DNA from: JABCPE02 sp963518955
Lineage (GTDB): Bacteria > Bacteroidota > Bacteroidia > Flavobacteriales > Weeksellaceae
NCBI GenBank assembly: GCA_963518955.1
Contig: CAUQKI010000010.1
Coordinates: forward strand, 1 to 64,000
Direction of reading: 5' to 3'
DNA length: 64,000 bases
The position numbers and the translations under genes were made by a program. This document shows positions 35,387 to 44,329 of the stretch, in pieces (positions within the stretch are counted from its first letter, which is position 1; the number at the start of each line of letters is the position of its first letter). Under the pieces are notes generated by a model. That model was not told the DNA's origin. It was given only the letters and a program-made list of their open reading frames with translations, and searched no databases.

Positions 35387-36097
35387 ACTATTAAAATTTT
35401 ACAATCTCTAGATAAAAAAAAATTTAGACAAAAATACAATTTATTCTTGGTTGAAGGAGATAAAATTATCCGAGAACTAAAAAAATCTTCTTATAAAGTC
35501 AAGGAGATTTTTAGTATAGATATATCTAATCCTGATTTTCAATCATTTAAAACCAATCTAATTACAGAACGAGAATTAAGAAAAATTAGTCTATTACAAA
35601 ATCCTAAAAATTCTGTTGCTGTCTGTGAGCTGAAAGAAACCACTTCCATAGAAACACCTATTCAGTTGGTTTTAGATAATGTGCAGGACCCAGGCAACTT
35701 GGGAACTATTATTCGTTTGGCTGATTGGTTTGGGATAGAGCAGATTGTTTGTAGTGAGGATTGTGTGGATTTTTATAATCCAAAAGTTATCCAAGCGACT
35801 ATGGGATCTTTCACGAGGGTTAATATTATATATAAGGATATAGTACCACTTCTACAAAATTCTGATCGACCAGTTTTTGGGACAGATATGGTAGGACAGA
35901 GTCTTTACAAGACAGAATTTCCAGAGCGTTTTTATCTTATTTTGGGCAATGAAGGGAATGGAATCTGTCCAGAGATAAAAAAACTTGTTTCTCAAAATAT
36001 TACAATTCCAAGATTTGGAAAACTTCAACATACTGAAAGTCTTAATGTTTCTATGGCAACAGGTATTATTTTAGGACAAATATTTTCAAAAAAATAA
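35372..36097 (+). CDS. TrmH/SpoU family RNA 2'-O-methyltransferase
   Basis: A 241-residue SPOUT methyltransferase acting on rRNA or tRNA ribose. The knot motifs are NVQDPGNLGTIIRLADWFG (about residue 107), LGNEGNGI and LNVSMATGIIL near the C-terminus. The N-terminal substrate-binding domain starts KKFRQKYNLFLVEGDKIIRE. The ATG at 35372 was chosen; an upstream in-frame ATG at 35345 would overlap the candidate promoter and extend the overlap with tamL. Target nucleotide unknown. Confidence 0.9.
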   Translation: MLTAHTIKILQSLDKKKFRQKYNLFLVEGDKIIRELKKSSYKVKEIFSIDISNPDFQSFKTNLITERELRKISLLQNPKNSVAVCELKETTSIETPIQLVLDNVQDPGNLGTIIRLADWFGIEQIVCSEDCVDFYNPKVIQATMGSFTRVNIIYKDIVPLLQNSDRPVFGTDMVGQSLYKTEFPERFYLILGNEGNGICPEIKKLVSQNITIPRFGKLQHTESLNVSMATGIILGQIFSKK

Positions 36098-36346
36098 TTT
36101 TTTTTCATTTTAATCAAGAAAAGTCATAAAAGCCTATAAATAGGAGGTTTTCATTAGTTATTTACATATGTGAAAAACATAAAACATATGTGAATTTATA
36201 CAGGAAAAATATTTTTTTAGGTGATTATTAGGTAGATATGTATTTTTTTTTGTATATTTGCTCAATGAATTATACTCACAGAGTCATGAAGTGGGTTATT
36301 TTCTTTGATAAAACAATTAGATTTACTATAAATTAAAATATAGATT

Positions 36347-37663
36347 ATGAAAAGACAATTCTTAGCTTTTGTTATGACTATCTTGTTATCTTTGGGAGTT
36401 AATGCTCAAGATTATAACAAGTGGTCTATTGATGCAAGTGGAGGGGTGAGTATATTATCTTCTTCAGGTTTTTCCGAGGGGTATTTTGCTTCAGTTCCGA
36501 ATGTTTGGACTACAAATGGAGGTATTCGTTACATGTTCAATAATAAATTTGGTCTTCGTTTAGGAGGAGGATTTGACCAGCTTCAGCATGCAGGAAATTC
36601 TCCTAAATTTGCTACTAGAATATGGAATGTGAATGTACAGGGGGTAGCTAATTTGGGGCGTGTTTTATCTTTTGAAGACTTTACTAAAAACTTTGGGTTA
36701 TTAGCTCATTTTGGAGTAGGGTATGGGTACATGACATCAAAAAGCTTTAAAGGTGTTGATAACTTAGGAATTATTACATTTGGTATGACACCTCAGGTTC
36801 GTCTTAGTGATAGAATAACATTGCTTTTGAGTGGTACATTCAATTGGTATTTGACACAGCATTATACATTCAATGGGGAGAGTTTAACAAAAGATCCTAG
36901 TGTAACTCCAATGAGAAATGTTAATTTCCAAGGACTTAATTTTACTGCTACGGCAGGTCTTCAGATTGCTTTAGGTAAAAAACAAGTTCATGCAGATTGG
37001 TATAATGTGAAGAGAGAAGAAGAGAAAGATAAAAAGGTTGCTCAAAATGAGAAAACAGTAGATAATCGTATAACAAGAGGAGGAAGTGATATAACAGCAA
37101 ATGGTCAGCGTATAGAAACTGATAAGGATCCTAGACTTGCTAATAATAATGTGAAATCTGATGATGAAAATGATTTTGATGATGATGATGATGAAAATGG
37201 AGATGTAAACAATAGTAATATAGCATCAAATAACAACCAAAATACAAATAACAATAATGTTATTGTAGAAAGTGTAGACCCAGCTAAAGAGCTTATAGAA
37301 AAAGGATATGTTAATGCTTACTTTGGATTTGATTCTTCTGAGCCTCAAGATGGTTCATTGTGGGCGGTAGGTTTCGTGGCAAACTATTTGAAACAAAATC
37401 CAGATGCTAAACTTAATATAATAGGTTATACAGACCAAGTAGGTAATGCAGGATATAATGATAAACTATCTAAGAAGAGAGCAGACGCAGTTAAGCAGTT
37501 ATTAGTTGATATGGGAGTAGATACATCAAGACTAGCATCTCAAGGTAAGGGAGTAGATAAGAAAACTAAAGCTAAATCTGCAGGAGCTAGAAGATTAGTG
37601 AGAAGAGTTACATTTGAATTGACTAATGACTCAGGTAAAGAATCACATATAGCATCAAAATAA
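36347..37663 (+). CDS. OmpA family outer-membrane protein
   Basis: A 438-residue protein with signal peptide MKRQFLAFVMTILLSLGVNAQ, an eight-strand-type barrel up to about residue 215, a polar linker and a C-terminal OmpA domain that binds peptidoglycan (YFGFDSSEPQDGS, IIGYTDQVGNAGYNDKLSKK). The linker at about residues 265-305 is unusually acidic and then Asn-rich (DDDDDENGDVNNSN), coded partly by GAT repeats. It links outer membrane and wall. A long AT-rich upstream region and a strong terminator suggest a highly expressed single gene. Confidence 0.93.
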   Translation: MKRQFLAFVMTILLSLGVNAQDYNKWSIDASGGVSILSSSGFSEGYFASVPNVWTTNGGIRYMFNNKFGLRLGGGFDQLQHAGNSPKFATRIWNVNVQGVANLGRVLSFEDFTKNFGLLAHFGVGYGYMTSKSFKGVDNLGIITFGMTPQVRLSDRITLLLSGTFNWYLTQHYTFNGESLTKDPSVTPMRNVNFQGLNFTATAGLQIALGKKQVHADWYNVKREEEKDKKVAQNEKTVDNRITRGGSDITANGQRIETDKDPRLANNNVKSDDENDFDDDDDENGDVNNSNIASNNNQNTNNNNVIVESVDPAKELIEKGYVNAYFGFDSSEPQDGSLWAVGFVANYLKQNPDAKLNIIGYTDQVGNAGYNDKLSKKRADAVKQLLVDMGVDTSRLASQGKGVDKKTKAKSAGARRLVRRVTFELTNDSGKESHIASK

Positions 37664-37668
37664 AGTAA

Positions 37669-37697
37669 GAAGAGAGGTTTCAAACCTCTCTTTTTTA
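37669..37697 (+). terminator. Terminator after the OmpA-family gene
   Basis: AGAGAGGTTT / AAACCTCTCT hairpin, very short loop, then TTTTTT. Confidence 0.87.
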
Positions 37698-37712
37698 TTT
37701 CAAATAATAGAA

Positions 37713-38267
37713 ATGATAAGAAGAATAGCTGTAGTATTTTTAGTGTATATTTTAGGAATATTTATTCTATCCAGGCTAGGAAATAATGTTTCCTATATGC
37801 TGTTTTTGAGTATATGTTTTTTTATTTACATGATTTGGGAACTTTTTAATTATTATAATGGAGATTGGAAGAAGAATAATGAAATACTGTTTCCTAATTT
37901 GCAGGAAGATATAGACATAGCTAAGTTGAAAAAAATATCATCAAGACCTTTCCTTTTTGGGTTGGAGGGTAGATTTATTAGTGATGAAAGTTTTTATTTT
38001 GATGATAATAATTTATATATTATTGCTAAAAATAGAAAGGCAGTAAAAGTTCCTTTTGAGCAAATAACTGAACTCAAAAAGACATCTATGAGTATCAATA
38101 AAATTAGAATATGGCAAATTAGTGTAGGAATAGAAGGCGCGGAAGCCATGTTTCGATTTGCTAATAATTACACTATTTGGAATAAAAATTTCAAAGAATT
38201 TTATAGTAAATTGAGCAGGGAAAATCCTATGGCTGTGAAAACGAAATGGAGTTACTGGAATTTGTAA
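37713..38267 (+). CDS. Hypothetical membrane protein, two N-terminal helices
   Basis: A 184-residue protein with two membrane helices at about residues 5-20 and 28-45 (IAVVFLVYILGIFILS, YMLFLSICFFIYMIW), then a soluble domain rich in Lys, Phe and Ile on the cytoplasmic side. The soluble part resembles a PH-like bacterial domain in its beta pattern (FYFDDNNLYIIAKNRKAVKV PFEQIT), but this is a guess. No function is recognised. Confidence 0.65.
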   Translation: MIRRIAVVFLVYILGIFILSRLGNNVSYMLFLSICFFIYMIWELFNYYNGDWKKNNEILFPNLQEDIDIAKLKKISSRPFLFGLEGRFISDESFYFDDNNLYIIAKNRKAVKVPFEQITELKKTSMSINKIRIWQISVGIEGAEAMFRFANNYTIWNKNFKEFYSKLSRENPMAVKTKWSYWNL

Positions 38268-38273
38268 AATCAG

Positions 38274-38747
38274 TTAATCATTATGATAGGGTTTTCCTTG
38301 TAAAATAGTAGAAGCACGATAGATTTGCTCAACGAAAAACAGCCTAATCATCTGATGCGTGAAAGTCAGTTTTGATATAGAAATTTTCTCATTGGCTCTT
38401 TGGTATATTTCATCGGAAAAACCATAGGCACCGCCGATAAGGAAATTCACTTTTTTTACTGATGAACCGAGCCAAAAATCTATTTTCTCTGAAAACTGTC
38501 GGCTCGTAAATTCTTTTCCTTTCTCATCTAAAAGAATGACCAAATCGGCATTGTCAATTTGGTTTAAAAACAACTTAGCTTCCTCTTTTTTCAGTAAATC
38601 TGCAGATAGATTTTTTGCATTTTTGACATCGGGAATTTCTATAATTTCAAAATTCCAGTGTTTCGGAATGCGTGGTAAGTAATTGGAAATAAGGCTGGTA
38701 ATCTCTCGGTCATCGGTTTTTCCTATACAAATGAGATTGAATTTCAT
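38274..38747 (-). CDS. rlmH: 23S rRNA (pseudouridine1915-N3)-methyltransferase RlmH
   Basis: A 157-residue SPOUT enzyme, nearly the length of E. coli RlmH (155). It methylates pseudouridine 1915 in helix 69 of 23S rRNA. The knot motifs LLDEKGKEFTSRQFSE and FLIGGAYGFSDE and the C-terminal LTFTHQMIRLFFVEQIYRA are all present. The start is the ATG at 38745-38747 (MKFNLICIGKT); the open frame extends upstream but that part would lie in the divergent gene. Confidence 0.95.
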   Translation of the reverse strand: MKFNLICIGKTDDREITSLISNYLPRIPKHWNFEIIEIPDVKNAKNLSADLLKKEEAKLFLNQIDNADLVILLDEKGKEFTSRQFSEKIDFWLGSSVKKVNFLIGGAYGFSDEIYQRANEKISISKLTFTHQMIRLFFVEQIYRASTILQGKPYHND

Positions 38748-38765
38748 ATGGTTTCTGTATATTTG
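38737..38765 (+). promoter_or_regulatory. Promoter of the YihY-type gene
   Basis: TTG at 38737-38739, an 18-base spacer and TATATTTG at 38758-38765. The -33 box is inside the rlmH start region. Confidence 0.6.
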
Positions 38766-38772
38766 CGGTCTG

Positions 38773-38807
38773 CAAATGTAACTAAAATGGAGATAAAAAA
38801 GTTCAAA
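38773..38807 (-). promoter_or_regulatory. Promoter of rlmH
   Basis: On the minus strand: TTTG (CAAA at 38804-38807), a 23-base spacer and TACATTTG (CAAATGTA at 38773-38780). It is back to back with the plus-strand promoter. Confidence 0.5.
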
Positions 38808-39734
38808 ATATTTCAGAAAATCCATGGTTTTTTAGATGGAATCCATTTACCAATGCTGGATATTTCCCTCTGGGGGCTTTTAGAAATTTATGTAGGGGGA
38901 ATATTTCAGAAACAAATCATTAGACAGGCAGCGAGTGTTTCTTGGAGCTTTTTTTTAAGTCTTTTTCCGCTCATTTTGTTTATTCTTTCAGTTTTGCCGT
39001 ATTTACCTCATTATGAGGAACTTTATCATTATATTTTCAATGAACTGATGCCTCGTATCCTGCCAGACCATATGCTGGAAGATGTGACAGGATATATTGA
39101 ACAAAATATCATGCCCAATATTGCGCAGATGAGCTTGTTTACCATTGCTTTGGTGCTTATTTTTGCTACGAATGGCACTTACGCCCTTATCAATGGTTTT
39201 AACCATGATACGGATACGCAGCGAGGGCTGATTAGGGAGTATTTGCTGGCTTTTTTAATAACGGCAAGTTTCACAGTGGCTATCGTGATGTGTCTTTTTG
39301 GGATTTACTATGCCGAAGTCGTTTTTAAATTATTGATGCCTGAATATCCTAGTAATTGGTTTTTTTCTAACTTGACAGTGATTATTGGGTATTTTTCATT
39401 TCCTTTGGTTTATTGTCTGGCATTGGCGCTTTTGTATTGGGTTGGTTCTGTGGAAATTACAAGGTTTAAACAATCTATCCCAGGGGCTATTCTTACCACG
39501 GTTTTGTTTATGGTGGTTACCTATTTTTTTGCATTTTATGTCAGTGAAATAGCGAGGTATAATGTCCTTTATGGCTCTGTAGGTTCTATGATTTTATTGA
39601 TGATTTGGGTGGATGTGAATGTGGTGCTGATAATGTTTGGAAATGAGCTGAATTTGGCTATAAAACGAATACACGATTCCAACAAGCAGAAAAATAACAG
39701 CATCCAAGACGAAAAAATAGATTTTCAGATATAG
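38787..39734 (+). CDS. YihY/virulence factor BrkB family protein
   Basis: A 315-residue inner-membrane protein with about six helices. The YihY/BrkB signatures are ASVSWSFFLSLFPLILFILS near the N-terminus and YGSVGSMILLMIWVDVNVVL near the C-terminus. The family was once called RNase BN by mistake and has no settled function. The ATG at 38787 was chosen because it follows the -7 box by about 20 bases; the longer open frame would start inside rlmH. Confidence 0.88.
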   Translation: MEIKKFKIFQKIHGFLDGIHLPMLDISLWGLLEIYVGGIFQKQIIRQAASVSWSFFLSLFPLILFILSVLPYLPHYEELYHYIFNELMPRILPDHMLEDVTGYIEQNIMPNIAQMSLFTIALVLIFATNGTYALINGFNHDTDTQRGLIREYLLAFLITASFTVAIVMCLFGIYYAEVVFKLLMPEYPSNWFFSNLTVIIGYFSFPLVYCLALALLYWVGSVEITRFKQSIPGAILTTVLFMVVTYFFAFYVSEIARYNVLYGSVGSMILLMIWVDVNVVLIMFGNELNLAIKRIHDSNKQKNNSIQDEKIDFQI

Positions 39735-39750
39735 TTTAAATATTATAAAT

Positions 39751-39786
39751 AAAAAAGAGCAACTAAAAATTTTAGCTGCTCTTTTT
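39751..39786. terminator. Bidirectional terminator between yihY-type gene and nhaA
   Basis: AAAAAAGAGCAACTAAAA / TTTTAGCTGCTCTTTTT, one mismatch, with A and T tails. Confidence 0.83.
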
Positions 39787-39799
39787 ATTTCTTTTTAAA

Positions 39800-40954
39800 T
39801 TAAATAGAATTATCGTTTTTAGCTGTGTTTTTTAAGAGTAAATATCCTAAACTACCTGCCAGTATAGAAGCCGTAAGGATAGCAAATTTGGCCGAATCTT
39901 GCAGCTCTTGGCTGTCTTTAAAAGAAAGCAGCGCGATGAAAATAGACATCGTAAAACCTATCCCTGCCAAAAGTCCAGCTCCTGCCATGTGAATCCATCG
40001 GCTTCGGTCAGGTAGGTTGCTGATTTTCAGCTTTATAGCAATGAAAGAGAATAGGTTAATTCCAATAAGTTTTCCTAAAGTAAGCCCTAATACTATTCCA
40101 TATCCAAAGTTTGAAAACAGCCCATCCACCATACCCGCTTTGAAAGTGATATTGGTGTTTGCAAGTGCAAAAATCGGCATGATAGCATAGCTCACAGGGA
40201 TATGTAAAGAATGTTCTAATTTCTCTAACGGAGAAGCCTCTGTTTCGTTCTCGGAATTAGCAGGAATAGTAAATGCTAAAATAACTCCCGCAATGGTAGC
40301 ATGAATACCAGAATGGTGCATGAAATACCATAAAAACGCCCCTGGAATTAGATAAAAAATATGCTTTTTAACTTTAAAATAATTTAATGCCGCAAGTAAA
40401 ACGATGACTAAACCGCTGTAAGCGAGATGATTCCAATGAATTTCGTCTGTGTAGAAAATCGCAATTACTACAATCGCTCCTAAGTCATCCACAATCGCTA
40501 AAGCAGCCAAAAATACTTTTATCGCAGAAGGAACGCTTTTTCCCAGCATAGAAACAATAGCCAGCGAAAAGGCAATATCCGTAGCCATAGGAATAGCCCA
40601 GCCATTGCTGTATTCCGTGCCATGATTGAAAATAGTAAAAATAATTGCTGGAACTATCATTCCGCCAATCGCTGCAAAGATAGGAAGCGAGGCGTTTTTG
40701 AAATTTGAAAGTTCGCCTTTTAGAAGTTCTCGTTTTATTTCTAAACCTACTAAAAGGAAGAAAACTGCCATCAGACCGTCATTTATCCACATACTTACAG
40801 AGTATGGACCTATCATTTTATCCAAAAGAGCTTGAAATCCATTTGCTGCCGAAGAGTTGGCTATCATCAGGGAAATGGTAACACATAAAACCAATAATCC
40901 GCCCGAAGACTGGCTGTTTGAGAAAAATTCTTTAAAAAATTTTGTTATACGCAT
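39800..40954 (-). CDS. nhaA: Na+/H+ antiporter NhaA
   Basis: A 384-residue antiporter with about twelve membrane helices that exports sodium in exchange for protons. The two ion-site aspartates are in AALAIVDDLGAIVVIAIFYT (about residues 155-157). Other NhaA blocks are MATDIAFSLAI and AGIGFTMSIFIALLSF near the C-terminus. Length matches E. coli NhaA (388). It is monocistronic. Confidence 0.96.
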   Translation of the reverse strand: MRITKFFKEFFSNSQSSGGLLVLCVTISLMIANSSAANGFQALLDKMIGPYSVSMWINDGLMAVFFLLVGLEIKRELLKGELSNFKNASLPIFAAIGGMIVPAIIFTIFNHGTEYSNGWAIPMATDIAFSLAIVSMLGKSVPSAIKVFLAALAIVDDLGAIVVIAIFYTDEIHWNHLAYSGLVIVLLAALNYFKVKKHIFYLIPGAFLWYFMHHSGIHATIAGVILAFTIPANSENETEASPLEKLEHSLHIPVSYAIMPIFALANTNITFKAGMVDGLFSNFGYGIVLGLTLGKLIGINLFSFIAIKLKISNLPDRSRWIHMAGAGLLAGIGFTMSIFIALLSFKDSQELQDSAKFAILTASILAGSLGYLLLKNTAKNDNSI

Positions 40955-41018
40955 ATTTAATTATTTTTAAAATTGAACTTTAAGAGTTACAAATATAACA
41001 AAAATCATGATTATTCAT

Positions 41019-41049
41019 TTTGAAAAATCCTTAAATAATGGTAAATTTG
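41019..41049 (+). promoter_or_regulatory. Promoter of the 209-aa lipoprotein gene
   Basis: TTTG at 41019-41022, a 19-base spacer and TAAATTTG at 41042-41049, 24 bases before the ATG. Confidence 0.65.
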
Positions 41050-41073
41050 TAGGAAATAATAATATTTTTAGTT

Positions 41074-41703
41074 ATGAGAACATTTATTAAAGGTACTTCC
41101 ATATTGGGAGTTTTGTTATTACTTTTTATGTCATGTAGTGGAGCAAAAGTTTATAATTCTAATGACCTATTGGCAGTAACATCCAATCAGAAGAAAATAG
41201 CGATTTTGCCGCCTAAAGTTTCTATGCTTGAAGGTAGGTATACAGGGCGTTTTGACCAGTCTAAGGAGCAGGAATCGGCTAATTTTCAGCAGGAAATGTA
41301 TGCTTGGTTTTTGAAGAGATTTTCTCAGAATAATGTGAGCCAAGAAATACAAGATATAGAAACTACGAACACGAAACTAAAAAGAGCAGGATACCCTGAA
41401 AAAGAATTGACAAAGAGTGAGATATGCGCTATTCTTGGGGTAGATGCTGTTGTAAGTTCTAATTATGTACTGACTAAACCTATGCCGCAGGGAGTGGCAG
41501 TGGCGGCGTCTGTTTTGCTGGATTATGAAGGAACAACGAATGAAATCACCGCAGATATGAATATTTATGACAGAAATACTGATAAAATATTTTGGAATTA
41601 CAGCAATAAATATTCAGGTGGATGGAGAAGCAGTCATAGTGATATTGTAGAAAACCTTCTGAGAAATGCAAGTAAGAAAATGCCTTACGGAGCAAAGAAA
41701 TAA
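41074..41703 (+). CDS. Lipoprotein of unknown function
   Basis: A 209-residue lipoprotein: signal peptide with lipobox LLFMSC (Cys21). The mature part begins with a strand KKIAILPPKVSML, as in CsgG/GNA1162-type lipoproteins, followed by helices, a central ILGVDAVVSSNYVL strand-helix and a C-terminal DRNTDKIFWNYSNKYSGGW. This layout suggests a nucleoside-like ABC fold common to such outer-membrane lipoproteins, but no clear family is assigned. Own promoter and terminator. Confidence 0.72.
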   Translation: MRTFIKGTSILGVLLLLFMSCSGAKVYNSNDLLAVTSNQKKIAILPPKVSMLEGRYTGRFDQSKEQESANFQQEMYAWFLKRFSQNNVSQEIQDIETTNTKLKRAGYPEKELTKSEICAILGVDAVVSSNYVLTKPMPQGVAVAASVLLDYEGTTNEITADMNIYDRNTDKIFWNYSNKYSGGWRSSHSDIVENLLRNASKKMPYGAKK

Positions 41704-41710
41704 AAACATA

Positions 41711-41735
41711 AACGCCCTTTTTTAGGGCGTTTTTT
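41711..41735. terminator. Bidirectional terminator between lipoprotein gene and spoT
   Basis: AACGCCCT / AGGGCGTT hairpin with T tract; it overlaps the last codon of spoT. Confidence 0.87.
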
Positions 41736-43932
41736 ATAATCTTTTTACTTTTTTGATTCCTTCTATCTGTGCAAGTTGTTTCAATAAATCATCCAATTGG
41801 TTTTTGTTTTTAACTTCTAATGAGATGGTTCCGATGAAAATTCCATCAATGGAGTTGATTGAGATTCCTTTCATGTCGATGTGCATATTATTAGAGATAA
41901 TGGATGCTACATCATTTATTATTCCCATTCTGTCCATTCCTTGGAGTTCTATTTTGATGTTATTGATGAATCTTTCGGAGTTCACCCATTTCGCCAGCAT
42001 CACACGGTAGTCGTAGTTTGCACGGAGGTTTATGGCATTGGGACAGTTTTCATTATGGACTTTAATCCCATCATTTATAGTTAAAAACCCAAAAATCTTA
42101 TCACCAGGAATTACGGTGCAGCATTTTGCAAAAGAATAGGACAATTTTTCCTCATTTCGTCCAAAAACAATAAGGTCTAAATCTGACTTTGGTGTTTCTA
42201 CAAATTCGGTTTTATCCTTTCGGAACCGCTGTAAAAGGCTTCCGAAGAAACTTTTTTTGCTGTCCAGATATTCCTTTAAATTGGAAGTGTCCAGCGTTCC
42301 CTCATAGAATTTTAGGAATAAATCCTGTGAGGTTTTTAGGTTAAAATATTTCTGAATATTATTGAGTTCCTCTTCCGTAAAGTTGATTTTAGCGTGTCTC
42401 AGTTTTCTTTGGAAAATTTCTTTTCCTTCGGCTACTTTTTGGTTTTTTTCTGAGTTTAAAACCGCCTTTATTTTAGAACGAGCCTTAGAAGTTACCACAA
42501 AATCCAGCCAGTCTTTTTTTGGTTTTTGGTTGGGAGAGGAGATGATGTCTATCTGGTCGCCATTTTTTAGGACATAACTTATCGGCTGCAGTTTGCCGTT
42601 GATTTTAGCGCCGCTGCATTTCATTCCCAATTCAGAATGCACCATGAAAGCAAAATCCAGTGCTGTTGAGCCTTTTGGAAGAATTTTGACATCTCCTTTT
42701 GGTGTGAAAGTAAAAACTTCTTTGGAGTATAGATTTAGCTTAATGCTATCCAAAAGCTCCGTAGTGGAGAGCGATTGTTGGTTGTCCAAAACTTCCCGAA
42801 TCTGAACTACCCATTGTTCAAAGTTTTTGTCATCAGAGTTTTGGCTGAAACCTTCTTTGTATTTGTAATGGGCAGCGACTCCTTTTTCTGCGATTTCATC
42901 CATTCGCTCGCTTCGGATTTGCACTTCCACCCACTTGTTATCAGGCCCTAGGATAGTCAAATGAAGACTTTCGTAGCCTGTACTTCTCGGTTGGGTAATC
43001 CAGTCCCGCATTCGTGCAGGATTGCTGTGATAGAGGTCGGTAATGATGGAATAAATTTTCCAAGCGAGGAATTTTTCGTTTTTAAAATCTGATTTGTAGA
43101 TGACACGGATGGCGTAGTTATCATAAACTTCCTCAAAAGGAATGTTTTGTTTCAGCATTTTTCTGTAAATAGAGCTGATGGACTTTGCCCTTCCTTTAAT
43201 CTTGAAATTGAGTTTTTCTTCTTTTAGTTTTTCAGAAACATGCTCTATAAACTCCTGTACATAGCTTTCACGGTGTTCTTTGGTTACAATGAGTTTTTCA
43301 GAAATTTCGTTGTAGATTTCGGGCATGTTGTATTTTAGGGATAAATCTTCTAATTCAGATTTTATGTTGTAAAGCCCAAGCCTGTGAGCCATAGGAGCGT
43401 AGATATACACGGTCTCCGAGGCTATTTTTTTCTGTTTATCGGGGCGCATGCTGTCCAGCGTTCTCATGTTGTGAAGGCGGTCAGCTATTTTGATGAGAAT
43501 TACCCTAAAATCATTTGACAGAGTGAGCAGGAGTTTTCGGTAGTTTTCGGACTGCACAGAGATGTTTTGGTTATTCATCACAGAGATTTTGGTAAGTCCG
43601 TTCACTACATCAGCGATTTTCTTCCCAAAGAGTTTTTCTATATCCTCATAGGTGTAGTCGCTGTCTTCTATCACATCATGAAGCAGCGCTGCCGCGATGC
43701 TGGTAGCACCTAGACCTATTTCCTCAGCCACGATTTTTGCCACCGCTATAGGATGGAAAATGTAGGGTTCTCCAGTCTTTCGGCGCTGGTCTTTGTGGGC
43801 ATCCCAAGCCACATCAAAAGCCTTTTTGATGAGTTCCAGCTGTTCCTCATTCAGCTTTCGGTAGGTGTGGTGGATTAGGTCATCGTATCTTTTGAGGATT
43901 TCTATTCGTTCTTGTTGTTCATCGGTGCTCAT
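41734..43932 (-). CDS. spoT: Bifunctional (p)ppGpp synthetase/hydrolase (RSH)
   Basis: A 732-residue long RSH protein that makes and degrades the stringent-response alarmone. The HD hydrolase site is complete (HPIAVAKIVAE, ALLHDVIEDSDYTYED), so it can hydrolyse. The synthetase domain includes YDNYAIRVIY and TGYESLHLTI. A TGS domain follows (VFTFTPKGDVKILPKGSTAL), and an ACT domain ends the protein. It has its own likely promoter. Confidence 0.96.
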   Translation of the reverse strand: MSTDEQQERIEILKRYDDLIHHTYRKLNEEQLELIKKAFDVAWDAHKDQRRKTGEPYIFHPIAVAKIVAEEIGLGATSIAAALLHDVIEDSDYTYEDIEKLFGKKIADVVNGLTKISVMNNQNISVQSENYRKLLLTLSNDFRVILIKIADRLHNMRTLDSMRPDKQKKIASETVYIYAPMAHRLGLYNIKSELEDLSLKYNMPEIYNEISEKLIVTKEHRESYVQEFIEHVSEKLKEEKLNFKIKGRAKSISSIYRKMLKQNIPFEEVYDNYAIRVIYKSDFKNEKFLAWKIYSIITDLYHSNPARMRDWITQPRSTGYESLHLTILGPDNKWVEVQIRSERMDEIAEKGVAAHYKYKEGFSQNSDDKNFEQWVVQIREVLDNQQSLSTTELLDSIKLNLYSKEVFTFTPKGDVKILPKGSTALDFAFMVHSELGMKCSGAKINGKLQPISYVLKNGDQIDIISSPNQKPKKDWLDFVVTSKARSKIKAVLNSEKNQKVAEGKEIFQRKLRHAKINFTEEELNNIQKYFNLKTSQDLFLKFYEGTLDTSNLKEYLDSKKSFFGSLLQRFRKDKTEFVETPKSDLDLIVFGRNEEKLSYSFAKCCTVIPGDKIFGFLTINDGIKVHNENCPNAINLRANYDYRVMLAKWVNSERFINNIKIELQGMDRMGIINDVASIISNNMHIDMKGISINSIDGIFIGTISLEVKNKNQLDDLLKQLAQIEGIKKVKRL

Positions 43933-43955
43933 CTTTGGGAAATTTTAGGATATTA

Positions 43956-43987
43956 CGAAAGTAATAAAAAATATTAAACATTACAAA
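43956..43987 (-). promoter_or_regulatory. Candidate promoter of spoT
   Basis: On the minus strand: TTTG (CAAA at 43984-43987), a 20-base spacer and TACTTTCG (43956-43963), one base off the -7 consensus. Confidence 0.4.
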
Positions 43988-44035
43988 TATCCTCTCTTTT
44001 TTATATTTTTGTAAGTTCTAAATATTTTGAAATTT

Positions 44036-44269
44036 ATGAAAACTATACATATTCAAGCCAAGGAGTTTTTTGAATTATTAAAGCTGAAAGACCAGTCTAT
44101 GTGGGATATTTTTGCCCAAATGATAGATGGCGAGGAAAAGGAAATTCTCTTTCTGGATGAGGAGGGAAAGTTTCTTTTTGGTTACCGCCTGCCTGCGACT
44201 TTGGAAAAAATGCAGGAGGACAAAAAGCTTTTTGCAGAGAAATATGCTGAAAAAATAATGCTGAATTAG
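44036..44269 (+). CDS. Small hypothetical protein
   Basis: A 77-residue soluble acidic protein (MKTIHIQAKEFFELLKLKDQ, then ILFLDEEGKFLFGYRL). No family recognised. The ATG at 44036 was chosen over the in-frame TTG at 44027. It is encoded between spoT (divergent) and the plsC-type gene, 60 bases before the latter. A -7-like TATTTTTG is at 44004-44011. Confidence 0.6.
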   Translation: MKTIHIQAKEFFELLKLKDQSMWDIFAQMIDGEEKEILFLDEEGKFLFGYRLPATLEKMQEDKKLFAEKYAEKIMLN

Positions 44270-44329
44270 TCTCGGCAAGGGAAAAATCCTTAAATTTGGG
44301 GCTTTATATTTCGTTTTTAAAATCAAAAA

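Noticed and set aside
36164..36194. CRISPR-like repeats
   Set aside because: Only two 11-base copies with a 9-base gap; far from CRISPR geometry and no cas genes.
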